From assembly GCA_002437285.1 (NCBI GenBank), contig DJOV01000040.1, positions 1 through 20,834 on the forward strand: a stretch of DNA of 20,834 bases, read 5' to 3'. Origin of the DNA: Prevotella sp. UBA6429. Lineage in GTDB: Bacteria > Bacteroidota > Bacteroidia > Bacteroidales > Bacteroidaceae. The notes beneath the pieces are model-generated. The model saw only the letters and a list, made by a program, of their open reading frames with translations, ran no database searches and was not told the DNA's origin. The position numbers and the translations under genes are program-made. Below, in pieces: positions 8,000-15,204 of this stretch; the stretch's first letter is position 1, and every line of letters starts with the position of its first letter.

Positions 8000-9667
8000 A
8001 TGAACAAGTCCTTATTAAGCACCATCAGCATATCCCTGGCCCTCACGGCCACCACCGTGTTCACCAGTTGCAACGCCAGCAGCGAAGACCCCGCAGACAT
8101 CGGCGGAAGCGGCACCATCAGCAACCCCGTCACCAACGATGCCACGGCGCTCTCCACCGTCAACGGCGTGTATGCCAACTGGCAACCGCTCAGCTCATCG
8201 TTCACATTCATCATCGAGCTCAACTCCAACAAGATGATATCGTTTGAGGGCGAGGAGTCGGAAGCCGGACCACTCAACAGCCGCTTCGAGCAGACGGCCG
8301 ACACATGGTATCAGCGCAAGGTGTTCAACAACCTCTTCCTCGGAATCAGTACCGACAACGACAACATCAAGCTCGTCAACGATGCCTACAAGAACGGCAA
8401 GCTCACCGAGGGCGGCTACAGGGCGGCCATCGGAAAGGCCAAGTTCCTGCGCGGACTGGCTTACCTCTACCTGGTGCAGCTATGGGGCGAGGTGCCGGTG
8501 TTCACCGAGGAGGGCGGCAGCGCCACCGAGCGGCAGCCCATTGACAACGTGTACAACCAGATTGTGGCCGACTTGACCGATGCCGAGGCGCTGCTGGCCG
8601 ACTACAACGGTGACCCTGTCACACCCAGCAAGCAAGCGGCCGAGGCGCTCCTGGCCCGCGCCTACCTGGCATGGGGTGACAATCCGCTGAGCTACAGCCA
8701 GGTGCAGGCCATCGCCACCGAGCAGAAAGACCCGGAGTTTACCACCACACCCTCACGACTGGAACAGGCCGTGACCTATGCCGACAAGGTGATCAGCAGC
8801 GGCAAACTGGCACTCGACCCCGACTACAGCAAGCTCTTCGGACGCGACTATGAGAGCAACAAGCGCGGCACCAACGAGCACCTGTTCACCATCAAACATG
8901 ACGGTGACAAGAACGACGCGCAGGGCAACCACCAGACTCACTGCGCATGGACCTTCCCGTTTCAGAACGGCGAGAACGGACGGGCGTTCAATGAGCTACA
9001 CACAGAGGTGGCCGACATCAACCTCTACGATGACTGGAAGCATGAGCAGCCCAGCGACAAACGCCTGGCCAAGACCTATTTCACCAAGCTGAAAAACCCC
9101 GAGGATGGTTTCACCTACACCTACTACGCACCCATCTACACACCTGTCAACGGCAAGGGCGTAGACCAGTCGTATGAGGATGCCGAAAACCTCGAAATCA
9201 CGCAAAACTCAGTCGACCGCATCGAACTGCGCTATGCCGAGGTGCTGCTCATCAAGGCCGAGGCACTCGTGCAGCTCGGACGCAACAAGGAAGCCGCTGC
9301 GCCATTCAACGAACTGCGCCGACGCGCCGGCATAGCCGAAGTGGACGCGCCGACGTTCGAACAGATCAAGCGCGAGTGGGACTATGAGTTCACCTACGAG
9401 CAGAAGTCGCTGCTCAACAGCCTGCGATGGAAGGACCTCGTGGCATCGGTGAAAAAGGTGAAAGACTATGAGCATTTCGACAACAGCTACGCCACCGAAG
9501 GTGCCACAGGACGCGACGGCAGCCAGGTGAACTCGTTCTTCGCAAAGATCCACAAGCACCTCGTGGCCAAATACAACAATGTGAAGGGCCGCCACTACCG
9601 CCAGCCCATCCCCGAAGGCCTGAAGGGCGAAGACCTCGGCATACTGCCACAAAACCCCGGATATTAA
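8000..9667 (+). CDS. SusD/RagB family surface lipoprotein
   Basis: 555 residues with a lipoprotein signal peptide; the lipobox FTSC places the acylated Cys at residue 24. The N-terminal helical TPR-like part carries the family pattern AKFLRGLAYLYLVQLWGEVP, and the C-terminal part carries ELRYAEVLLIKAEALVQLG and FNELRRRAGI. The protein ends RQPIPEGLKGEDLGILPQNPGY, split across the family's normal end (QNPGY is characteristic). It is the substrate-capturing lid on the SusC barrel at the cell surface. It directly follows SusC and precedes a symporter gene. No glycoside hydrolase, sulfatase or ECF/HTCS regulator is nearby, which leaves the ligand open; RagB-type peptide binding is as possible as glycan binding. 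Confidence 0.95.
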   Translation: MNKSLLSTISISLALTATTVFTSCNASSEDPADIGGSGTISNPVTNDATALSTVNGVYANWQPLSSSFTFIIELNSNKMISFEGEESEAGPLNSRFEQTADTWYQRKVFNNLFLGISTDNDNIKLVNDAYKNGKLTEGGYRAAIGKAKFLRGLAYLYLVQLWGEVPVFTEEGGSATERQPIDNVYNQIVADLTDAEALLADYNGDPVTPSKQAAEALLARAYLAWGDNPLSYSQVQAIATEQKDPEFTTTPSRLEQAVTYADKVISSGKLALDPDYSKLFGRDYESNKRGTNEHLFTIKHDGDKNDAQGNHQTHCAWTFPFQNGENGRAFNELHTEVADINLYDDWKHEQPSDKRLAKTYFTKLKNPEDGFTYTYYAPIYTPVNGKGVDQSYEDAENLEITQNSVDRIELRYAEVLLIKAEALVQLGRNKEAAAPFNELRRRAGIAEVDAPTFEQIKREWDYEFTYEQKSLLNSLRWKDLVASVKKVKDYEHFDNSYATEGATGRDGSQVNSFFAKIHKHLVAKYNNVKGRHYRQPIPEGLKGEDLGILPQNPGY

Positions 9668-9691
9668 AAAAACTCAACAGATCATCAAACT

Positions 9692-9732
9692 GACGAGTTG
9701 GCGAGCCGCGACAGACAGCTTGCCAGCTCGTC
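9692..9732 (+). other. Hairpin between SusD and the symporter gene
   Basis: GACGAGTTGGC at 9692-9702 pairs with GCCAGCTCGTC at 9722-9732, an 11-bp stem with one G-U pair and a 19-nt loop. No T run follows (TATCATTCGACAAAG), so it is not a standard terminator. It lies 24 nt after the susD stop and 16 nt before the preferred symporter ATG. It could stabilise the upstream mRNA or lower symporter expression; no role is shown. Confidence 0.4.
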
Positions 9733-9748
9733 TATCATTCGACAAAGC

Positions 9749-10993
9749 ATGGAAAAGAAATTCGACGCAAGGCAAATCGCCTTATGGATGGGAGCGCTCG
9801 CCGTGGGCGTGACACTCGGAGCATGGGGCATAGCATGGATCAACACACTGGCCAACTTCGTGGCGACGGTCTACACACGCCTCTTCCAACTACTCGCCGT
9901 GCCCACCATAGCACTTGCCGTGGCCACCACACTGGCCTCGCTGGGCGACAGCCGCGACACGGGGCGCATCTTCCGCCACGCCATCACCTACACCCTGCTC
10001 ACCACCATCGCGGCAGCGGCCGTCGGACTGGTGCTCTACAACATCATCGAGCCACAAAACCTGCCGGAGGCAATGGTCAAGGGCGGCACAAGCGATGTGC
10101 CTGGCAACCTCGGCGCCACATCCTACTACGACCACATCCTGGAGGTGATACCCAACAACATCGTGGCACCCTTCCTCGGGGGCAACGTGCTGTCCATACT
10201 CATCCTCACCGCCGCCGTGGGACTGGCGCTCGCCAAGCTACCCGTCTCCGACCGCAAGAGCACGGTGCTGAAAGGATTGCTCGGCCTGCAGGATGTGCTC
10301 TTCATGCTCATCCATGCCCTCATCTGGGCATTGCCGCTGGGCATCGTGGCATACGCCGCCCAGCTGTCGGCACAAGTGTCAGCCGGCATCGTGGCCTCGT
10401 CGCTGGGCCGCTACACTGCGGTGATCATAGGCGGCAACGTGCTGCAGTTTGCCGTGGTGCTTCCCCTGTTCCTGCTCCTTCGCGGCATCAACCCGCTGAA
10501 GGCGTTCCGCAACATGTCGCCCGCCGTGCTCATGGCATTCTTCACGAAGAGTTCGGCAGCCACACTGCCCGTCACCATGCAGTGCGCGGAAGAGCGGCTG
10601 GGAGCTAAGAGCGGTGTGGCGCGTTTCGTGCTGCCCATCTGCACCACCATCAACATGAACGGCTGCGCGGCCTTCATCCTCGTCACCTCGCTCTTTGTGA
10701 TGCAGAACGGTGGCATGGATCTCCCCATAGGAACGATGCTCGTGTGGCTGCTCATCGCCGTGGTGTCGGCCATCGGCAATGCCGGTGTGCCCATGGGGTG
10801 CTACTTCCTCACCCTCTCGCTCATGACCGGCATCAACATGCCTGTGGGCATCATGGGCATCATCCTGCCCATCTACACCGTGATTGACATGATTGAAACG
10901 GCAGAAAACGTATGGTCAGACTCATGCGTGTGCGCCATGGTCGACCATGACATGGGTGATGAACAAGCATCCATTCAGCCCCACCTCAAATGA
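9749..10993 (+). CDS. Dicarboxylate/amino acid:cation symporter (DAACS family, SstT-like)
   Basis: About 414 residues of polytopic inner-membrane transporter. The family's re-entrant hairpin and core motifs are visible: KSSAATLPVTM (serine-rich HP1 tip), TTINMNGCAAF (the NMDG-type unwound TM7), SAIGNAGVPMG (HP2 tip) and VIDMIETAENVWSD (TM8). In TM8 the place of the Arg that binds the side-chain carboxylate in glutamate/aspartate transporters (Arg397 in GltPh) is Glu, as I recall for the Ser/Thr transporter SstT. A neutral amino acid is therefore more likely than an acidic one. An earlier in-frame TTG at 9698 would add 17 polar residues and lies inside a hairpin; the ATG at 9749 begins MEKKFDARQIALWMG and is preferred. 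It follows susD in the same direction. Its 3' end overlaps the convergent HTH gene by 8 nt. Confidence 0.88.
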   Translation: MEKKFDARQIALWMGALAVGVTLGAWGIAWINTLANFVATVYTRLFQLLAVPTIALAVATTLASLGDSRDTGRIFRHAITYTLLTTIAAAAVGLVLYNIIEPQNLPEAMVKGGTSDVPGNLGATSYYDHILEVIPNNIVAPFLGGNVLSILILTAAVGLALAKLPVSDRKSTVLKGLLGLQDVLFMLIHALIWALPLGIVAYAAQLSAQVSAGIVASSLGRYTAVIIGGNVLQFAVVLPLFLLLRGINPLKAFRNMSPAVLMAFFTKSSAATLPVTMQCAEERLGAKSGVARFVLPICTTINMNGCAAFILVTSLFVMQNGGMDLPIGTMLVWLLIAVVSAIGNAGVPMGCYFLTLSLMTGINMPVGIMGIILPIYTVIDMIETAENVWSDSCVCAMVDHDMGDEQASIQPHLK

Positions 10994-11615
10994 TATCCAG
11001 GATTCGAATGTCAAACTCTGATGCAGAGCCCGACACATGAAATATCCTGTCCAAAAGCGATTGTCTCGTTTTGGTGATAAAAGTATTCGACTTTCTCATC
11101 ATGATGGCGATTTCAGATGGTTTAAAGCCACAACGGATCAAGACGCACATGCGATATTCGTCTTGCGACATATATTCCGTATCAAGCCTTATACGCTGAA
11201 AATTAGGTATGATCTGTTCCAAGGTTTGCACCAATTCCTCCCAATCATCGTCAGTCAACAATACGTCTGTCGGATGATTCAAGGCATCGACAAAATGTTT
11301 GTAAGCTAATGAGTGTCTTAATATCATTTCTTGGCTTTCCATGATTTGCTGCCTTTTCTTTAACCACGCCCTTTGCTCATCTAAATTTATCTCCGCATAA
11401 TGAACATCATCCTGTTTTGAAGCTTTCTCTGTCGGCCTGTGTTCTAAACGTTCGCATTTCCATAATTTCCATAACAAAAACAATGTGAACAAGATGGACA
11501 AGATCAACTCTCCTGCCAAGATGTCCCGATCACATAGGAATACGGAAACCGAAGAAACCAAAATAAACCCCAAATAGAGTACATATCCTAATTTAGTCAT
11601 GGCTGATATTTTCAT
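10986..11615 (-). CDS. Small membrane-anchored protein with C-terminal HTH-like domain
   Basis: 209 residues. Two membrane segments lie near the N-terminus (about 10-28 and 33-53), followed by a charged, probably coiled-coil linker to about residue 100. The C-terminal 60 residues (YMSQDEYRMCVLIRCGFKPSEIAIMM from 148, then RKSNTFITKTRQSLLDRIF) resemble the LuxR-like helix-turn-helix that ends many Bacteroidetes TPR-containing membrane regulators, where the pattern is LT..E...C.LIR.GF...EIA..L..S...V...R.RL..KIF. It would sit in the inner membrane with the HTH in the cytoplasm. It overlaps the upstream ligase-like gene by 23 nt (or 8 nt if the ATG at 11600 is used) and is the last gene of the operon, so it may regulate that operon. 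DNA binding is inferred only. Confidence 0.7.
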   Translation of the reverse strand: MKISAMTKLGYVLYLGFILVSSVSVFLCDRDILAGELILSILFTLFLLWKLWKCERLEHRPTEKASKQDDVHYAEINLDEQRAWLKKRQQIMESQEMILRHSLAYKHFVDALNHPTDVLLTDDDWEELVQTLEQIIPNFQRIRLDTEYMSQDEYRMCVLIRCGFKPSEIAIMMRKSNTFITKTRQSLLDRIFHVSGSASEFDIRILDII

Positions 11616-13176
11616 GATGTAAATCGTATCTTACTTTTTCTTTTATCTCTGTAGCCTTTGATGAAGGCACTTTTATCTTTAACCGTAATATTTCTCTACC
11701 TACTTGCTGTTCCTTTAGCCGTAACCCGCTCCTTTGATAAAGTCGAAAAAGACCATAAGGGGGCATGATGCGGGAAGGAACCATCAAGTGGGCTTCTTTG
11801 TAATAATTCTCAGCCCGATGGATGTCATTCGCTTCAGCATAGATATTGGCGGCAAGCAAGCATACGTCATAATCCTTAAACGAATGGTAACACTCGGTTA
11901 TTATGCTTTTTGCCTGTTTTAATTCGCCTGCCTCACACAAGACGGCGGCATAGTTGTAGAGAAACCGAGGGTCGTCCCCTTTCCGATCCATCAGTTGCTG
12001 ATAGCCGGGCAATGTTGTTTTATACAATCCATACCGAGCTTTTTCTGCCAAAGCGGCCCAGCGTCGTTCTGTCTTGAAGAACGAATAAAGGGGAAACAGC
12101 AAGACTACAGCAATGGCCGATATCACAAGATACCCCATTCTTGGCAGATGCTTCTGACTTTTCATCACAGCCAGGAGCACCACAGACAACACCATCCATG
12201 CAAATGGATAATGCATCGGATAGGAGAAAAGCCCCAACAGGACCAACGCCACAACGGTAGCTAACAGGTCTGGATGATCGGCATCTCGGCTCAGTCTCCG
12301 AAGAAGTAATCCCGTGACAGCCAACGATGCGAGAAGGGCTATAACACCATAGTTGACCCCAATGAGCAGGTATTCGCTCAAGGGGTGATGCACATTGTCG
12401 GCAAGCTTCGTATAGGTACTATGACCATGTTCCCGAAAGTAATCGGCTTGGACCTGCATGTAATTGCGCTCAAAGCCCCTACTGCCCCATCCTGCCAAAG
12501 GCTTCGATGCCATCATCTCTATGGAGCGCTCATAGATAAACCACCGTCCCGTGGAAGAATGGCGCTTGAAGCCCACCACCATAACCAGCAAGGCAACACA
12601 CAGGACAAACAACAACCATCTTCTTTTGACTTTCAAGTAAATCATGCCCATTGCCAAAAGGCAGAGCATACCCAGCCGGGAGCCACTGCAGACCAACCCT
12701 ATCACACACAATGTTTTGGCCACAATCAGCAGCCACTTGACCATGGGACGTTGGTTCCTTATCCCACTCATTCCCCAAGGGAGGGATAGAACCAAACAAG
12801 AGGCGAATCCAGCCACATTGTCAAAGCTGCCTGCGATTGCCACCCCTGACTTGGAGACATGCGACAATTGCTGGGCCATGAAGAGCAGGCTTTCCATTGC
12901 ACATACAATGGTCACACCGATAGAAAAGCCTTTGGTGCTCAAAAAAAGTCCAGGAACGCGAAAGAACTTGAAAAGTGAGCCAACAGCCAACAGAATAAGC
13001 ACGCTCACGCATGTACACAGCCATTTGGGAAAAGTCATGCTGTCTGTAAACCAAACGGTTGTCGGGAAGACAGACGACACAATGACCAAAGTCATCAGCA
13101 TAGAGCCAACGACTTTGGTCGCAAGAGGTAAAATACAATTTTTCAAATATAGTCCTTTCGTAGCAATGGGTGTCAT
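11593..13176 (-). CDS. O-antigen ligase-like (Wzy_C) membrane protein with C-terminal TPR-like repeats
   Basis: 527 residues. Roughly ten hydrophobic segments span 20-365. The Wzy_C/WaaL features are present: GSFDNVAGFAS at 116-126, CSGSRLGM with a conserved Arg at 163-170, GRWFIYERSIEMMASKPLAGWG at 210-231 (given as one family block of two parts), and a large periplasmic loop with HHPLSEYLLIGVNYG at 263-277. After the last membrane segment, residues about 395-500 form paired helices of TPR type (FLYNYAAVLCEAGELKQAKS, CLLAANIYAEANDIHRAENY). Family members transfer or polymerise undecaprenyl-linked glycans on the periplasmic side. The Wzy_C plus TPR layout also resembles protein O-oligosaccharyltransferases of the PglL type. 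No glycan-synthesis genes are adjacent. The start codon overlaps the upstream stop as TAATG, indicating coupled translation. Confidence 0.8.
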   Translation of the reverse strand: MTPIATKGLYLKNCILPLATKVVGSMLMTLVIVSSVFPTTVWFTDSMTFPKWLCTCVSVLILLAVGSLFKFFRVPGLFLSTKGFSIGVTIVCAMESLLFMAQQLSHVSKSGVAIAGSFDNVAGFASCLVLSLPWGMSGIRNQRPMVKWLLIVAKTLCVIGLVCSGSRLGMLCLLAMGMIYLKVKRRWLLFVLCVALLVMVVGFKRHSSTGRWFIYERSIEMMASKPLAGWGSRGFERNYMQVQADYFREHGHSTYTKLADNVHHPLSEYLLIGVNYGVIALLASLAVTGLLLRRLSRDADHPDLLATVVALVLLGLFSYPMHYPFAWMVLSVVLLAVMKSQKHLPRMGYLVISAIAVVLLFPLYSFFKTERRWAALAEKARYGLYKTTLPGYQQLMDRKGDDPRFLYNYAAVLCEAGELKQAKSIITECYHSFKDYDVCLLAANIYAEANDIHRAENYYKEAHLMVPSRIMPPYGLFRLYQRSGLRLKEQQVGREILRLKIKVPSSKATEIKEKVRYDLHHENISHD

Positions 13177-14495
13177 TATTCCGTGAGCCCTTGGATAACC
13201 GCATAGCGGATGTTGGGCACCTTGTTTTTCTTACGTTCAGACAAAGGTGTAGTCTTGGCGTAAGGCACATAGACAACGAGGGTTGAAGCAGGGCCAGAAC
13301 CGGAAACGTGATTGGCACCCAAATAGGTCAGCACATCGCCATCATCAGACACTTTACGGTTAAAATGTCGAGTAACAGGAGGATACTTACCGTAATTTAA
13401 TCTATCACAAACTGCCTTATCCGTAGTGATGATTAAGTATTCGTAGTCATCCATCATAACTCGAGACCCGTCATCAAACACATCCAATGTATCGGTTAAC
13501 AGGTTAAGCGAATTCTTCGGCTTGCCTGCCACTGCATAACGAATCGGCTCTGGAGCTAATCTCCATTTTTCAAAAAGAGCAACAGACAACGGTGCGAATT
13601 CGCTATAACCAGGTGTAACTTCGTTTTTCCTAAGCGTATAATAGAAATAACTTCCACCACCCGACATATCCATAAGGTCGCTCATGATTCGCTTGGTGCT
13701 GTACGTCTTGCCTGGATTGTTCTCGTTGAGAAACTCCTTGGGCTTCAGGATGGTATAGCCGTCCAACGGCTTCACCTCATCAGCCGTGTATTTGCGTGCG
13801 TCTGGCGCAAACGTATTGTCAAGTACAATGGAGGGCATGTCCTTTTGGCCATTCGGATAAACTATCGTTGCGTCAAAGGTGCCTTTCCTGTCGCCCAAAT
13901 GAAACTCAAACTGGCCCGTAGAGTCGGTCGTCACCGTGCCTGAGTAACCATCGGCTGACAGAGTTACATCCACGTTTCCATACATATCCCTTGGTTTCTT
14001 GGGATTGTAGAGTATGTCGCGAATGGTGACGTCTTGCTCTGGCTTCACCCTAATATGAGGGTCAAAGCTGAATTGTCGCTCGTCCGTTCGATACTCTCCG
14101 CGCAGCATGCGCTTTTTGATACACTTCTTTCCGTCCTTGAGCTCATACACCGGGATGACCTTGCTGAAATAGTTGCCGCCTCGCAGCATATAGCGCGTGT
14201 AGGCGCGAAACTCATAGAGGCCCGAGTAGTTCTTGGCCAACACGGGCACCGTGCCTTCCACCTTTCCGTTTTCAAGCCGGCGCACCTGCCGGTCCACAAT
14301 AGACCCCTCTGGGGTCAACCACTCCACATACACGATGCGGCTGCTGACAGGCTCGTTGCTCGTCAAGGACAAACTGTAGGACAGCCGGTCACCCAAGGCA
14401 CACGCGTCCTTGCCCAATCTCACCTGCAATGTCTCCTCGCCACTGGCAGGAATCGTCATGAAGGCAATTAGAAAAAGTAAGATTGATTTCCTCAT
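13176..14495 (-). CDS. Secreted MG2-like (macroglobulin-type) domain protein
   Basis: 439 residues with a signal peptide (MRKSILLFLIAFMTIPASG). Residues about 25-118 resemble the MG2-like domain of large Bacteroidetes envelope proteins: ACALGDRLSYSLSL, SSRIVYVEWLTPEGSIVDRQ, then NYSGLYEFRAYTRYMLRGG and FSKVIPVYE. Residues about 170-225 look like a carboxypeptidase-regulatory-like beta domain (VDVTLSADGYSGTVTTDSTG, QFEFHLGD). The C-terminal 200 residues are not recognised. Family relatives are often much longer and continue into a TonB-plug-like part, which is missing here. It should be periplasmic or attached to the outer membrane. It lies 56 nt downstream of the small secreted protein gene and its stop overlaps the next start. 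The base composition of its 5' half is richer in GC than its 3' half. Confidence 0.65.
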   Translation of the reverse strand: MRKSILLFLIAFMTIPASGEETLQVRLGKDACALGDRLSYSLSLTSNEPVSSRIVYVEWLTPEGSIVDRQVRRLENGKVEGTVPVLAKNYSGLYEFRAYTRYMLRGGNYFSKVIPVYELKDGKKCIKKRMLRGEYRTDERQFSFDPHIRVKPEQDVTIRDILYNPKKPRDMYGNVDVTLSADGYSGTVTTDSTGQFEFHLGDRKGTFDATIVYPNGQKDMPSIVLDNTFAPDARKYTADEVKPLDGYTILKPKEFLNENNPGKTYSTKRIMSDLMDMSGGGSYFYYTLRKNEVTPGYSEFAPLSVALFEKWRLAPEPIRYAVAGKPKNSLNLLTDTLDVFDDGSRVMMDDYEYLIITTDKAVCDRLNYGKYPPVTRHFNRKVSDDGDVLTYLGANHVSGSGPASTLVVYVPYAKTTPLSERKKNKVPNIRYAVIQGLTE

Positions 14496-14551
14496 AAGTT
14501 TAAGTCTTTAGCAAGTTTATATTTTAAGTTATATGTGTTCATATTTTAATT

Positions 14552-14782
14552 TCACTTTTCCTTGTTGTTCTCATGAGTTAGTTTCACTTTCGTAAAATGA
14601 TAGGGTGCATTTTCCAACAAGAAGGATACAGCTTGCCTTTTTTCGTTGTCTGAAGTATGGTAATAAGTTTTAACGTTATTACAAATATCAACCCACGATG
14701 TTACTTTTTGCTGCGCCGTGGCTTGCACAGATAAAGACAATAGACTTATAATCAATAATGAAAAAAGGCAGAAATGTTTCAT
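14552..14782 (-). CDS. Small secreted protein, similar to the N-terminal segment of transglutaminase-like proteins
   Basis: 76 residues with a typical signal peptide (MKHFCLFSLLIISLLSLSVQ then ATAQ). The mature part is about 52 residues and contains VKTYYHTSDNEKRQAVSFLL followed by ENAPYHF. This resembles the segment found just after the signal peptide in large Bacteroidetes transglutaminase-like proteins (pattern VL.YY....D..K..AA.FLI.NMP.HYS), from memory. The catalytic domain that should follow is absent; the chain ends HENNKEK. It may be a true small protein, such as a substrate or partner for the products downstream, or the stub of a deleted larger gene. It is the first gene of the four-gene operon and is preceded by an AT-rich leader. 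Confidence 0.6.
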   Translation of the reverse strand: MKHFCLFSLLIISLLSLSVQATAQQKVTSWVDICNNVKTYYHTSDNEKRQAVSFLLENAPYHFTKVKLTHENNKEK

Positions 14783-14939
14783 TTACTTAATTTTTGGCGA
14801 ATTTATTAAAAAATCTAACAGATAATAGGCAAAAAACTAAAAGAAAAAATTTCTAAAAAATTTCCAATTTATAAATATTCTGTGATTATTCAAGAATAAA
14901 CGTTTCATACAAAAGTTATGCAATATAATGCATACCATA
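14783..14939 (-). other. AT-rich upstream region of the four-gene operon
   Basis: No gene is seen in this very AT-rich stretch. On the minus strand TAACTTTTG at 14918-14910 is one base longer than the Bacteroidetes -7 consensus (TAnnTTTG), and no -33 element is found at the right distance, so the promoter of the operon is not identified with confidence. Transcription from here would give a leader of about 120 nt. Confidence 0.3.
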
Positions 14940-15023
14940 TTCTTCTTTTTCCCTCATAAAAAAGAAGAAATAAGCGAGAAAAGCTCACCAAGAATTATTT
15001 TCAAATCTTGAGCCTTTCTCGCT
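14940..15023 (-). terminator. Probable terminator of the acpP-fabF-rnc transcript
   Basis: On the minus strand, AGCGAGAAAGGCTCAAGA (15023-15006) pairs imperfectly with the segment ending at 14973, giving a stem of about 15 bp with a mismatch and a small bulge. It is followed in that direction by TTATTTCTTCTTTTTT, a T-rich tract. That tract can itself fold with the A-rich strand as an 11-bp A/T stem (14940-14950 with 14959-14969). It lies about 180 nt past the rnc stop codon. It may also insulate the AT-rich operon beyond it. The 181 nt between rnc and this hairpin hold only a small 6-bp hairpin at 15073-15087 and no recognisable gene. Confidence 0.6.
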
Positions 15024-15204
15024 ATATCCAATCGTCAAATGGACTTAAAACCATTGTTTGGGTACTCATGTAGCCCTTTCGAGGGGCGTTAAGGACATGA
15101 TATTTATCTTTACAATAAATAGGTTGCGTCAATTACCATCCCATCAAACCAAAATGATCAAGCTAATCGATAGCTCCCTATCGTCATCATGCCTGGCCAG
15201 CGCG

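Noticed and set aside
9698..9748. TTG start giving the symporter 17 extra residues
   Set aside because: The extension is polar, lies within a hairpin, and a good ATG at 9749 begins directly before the first membrane region.
15024..15204. Tiny minus-strand frames (10-15 codons) after rnc
   Set aside because: They are too short, have no family resemblance, and lie in the trailer before the terminator.
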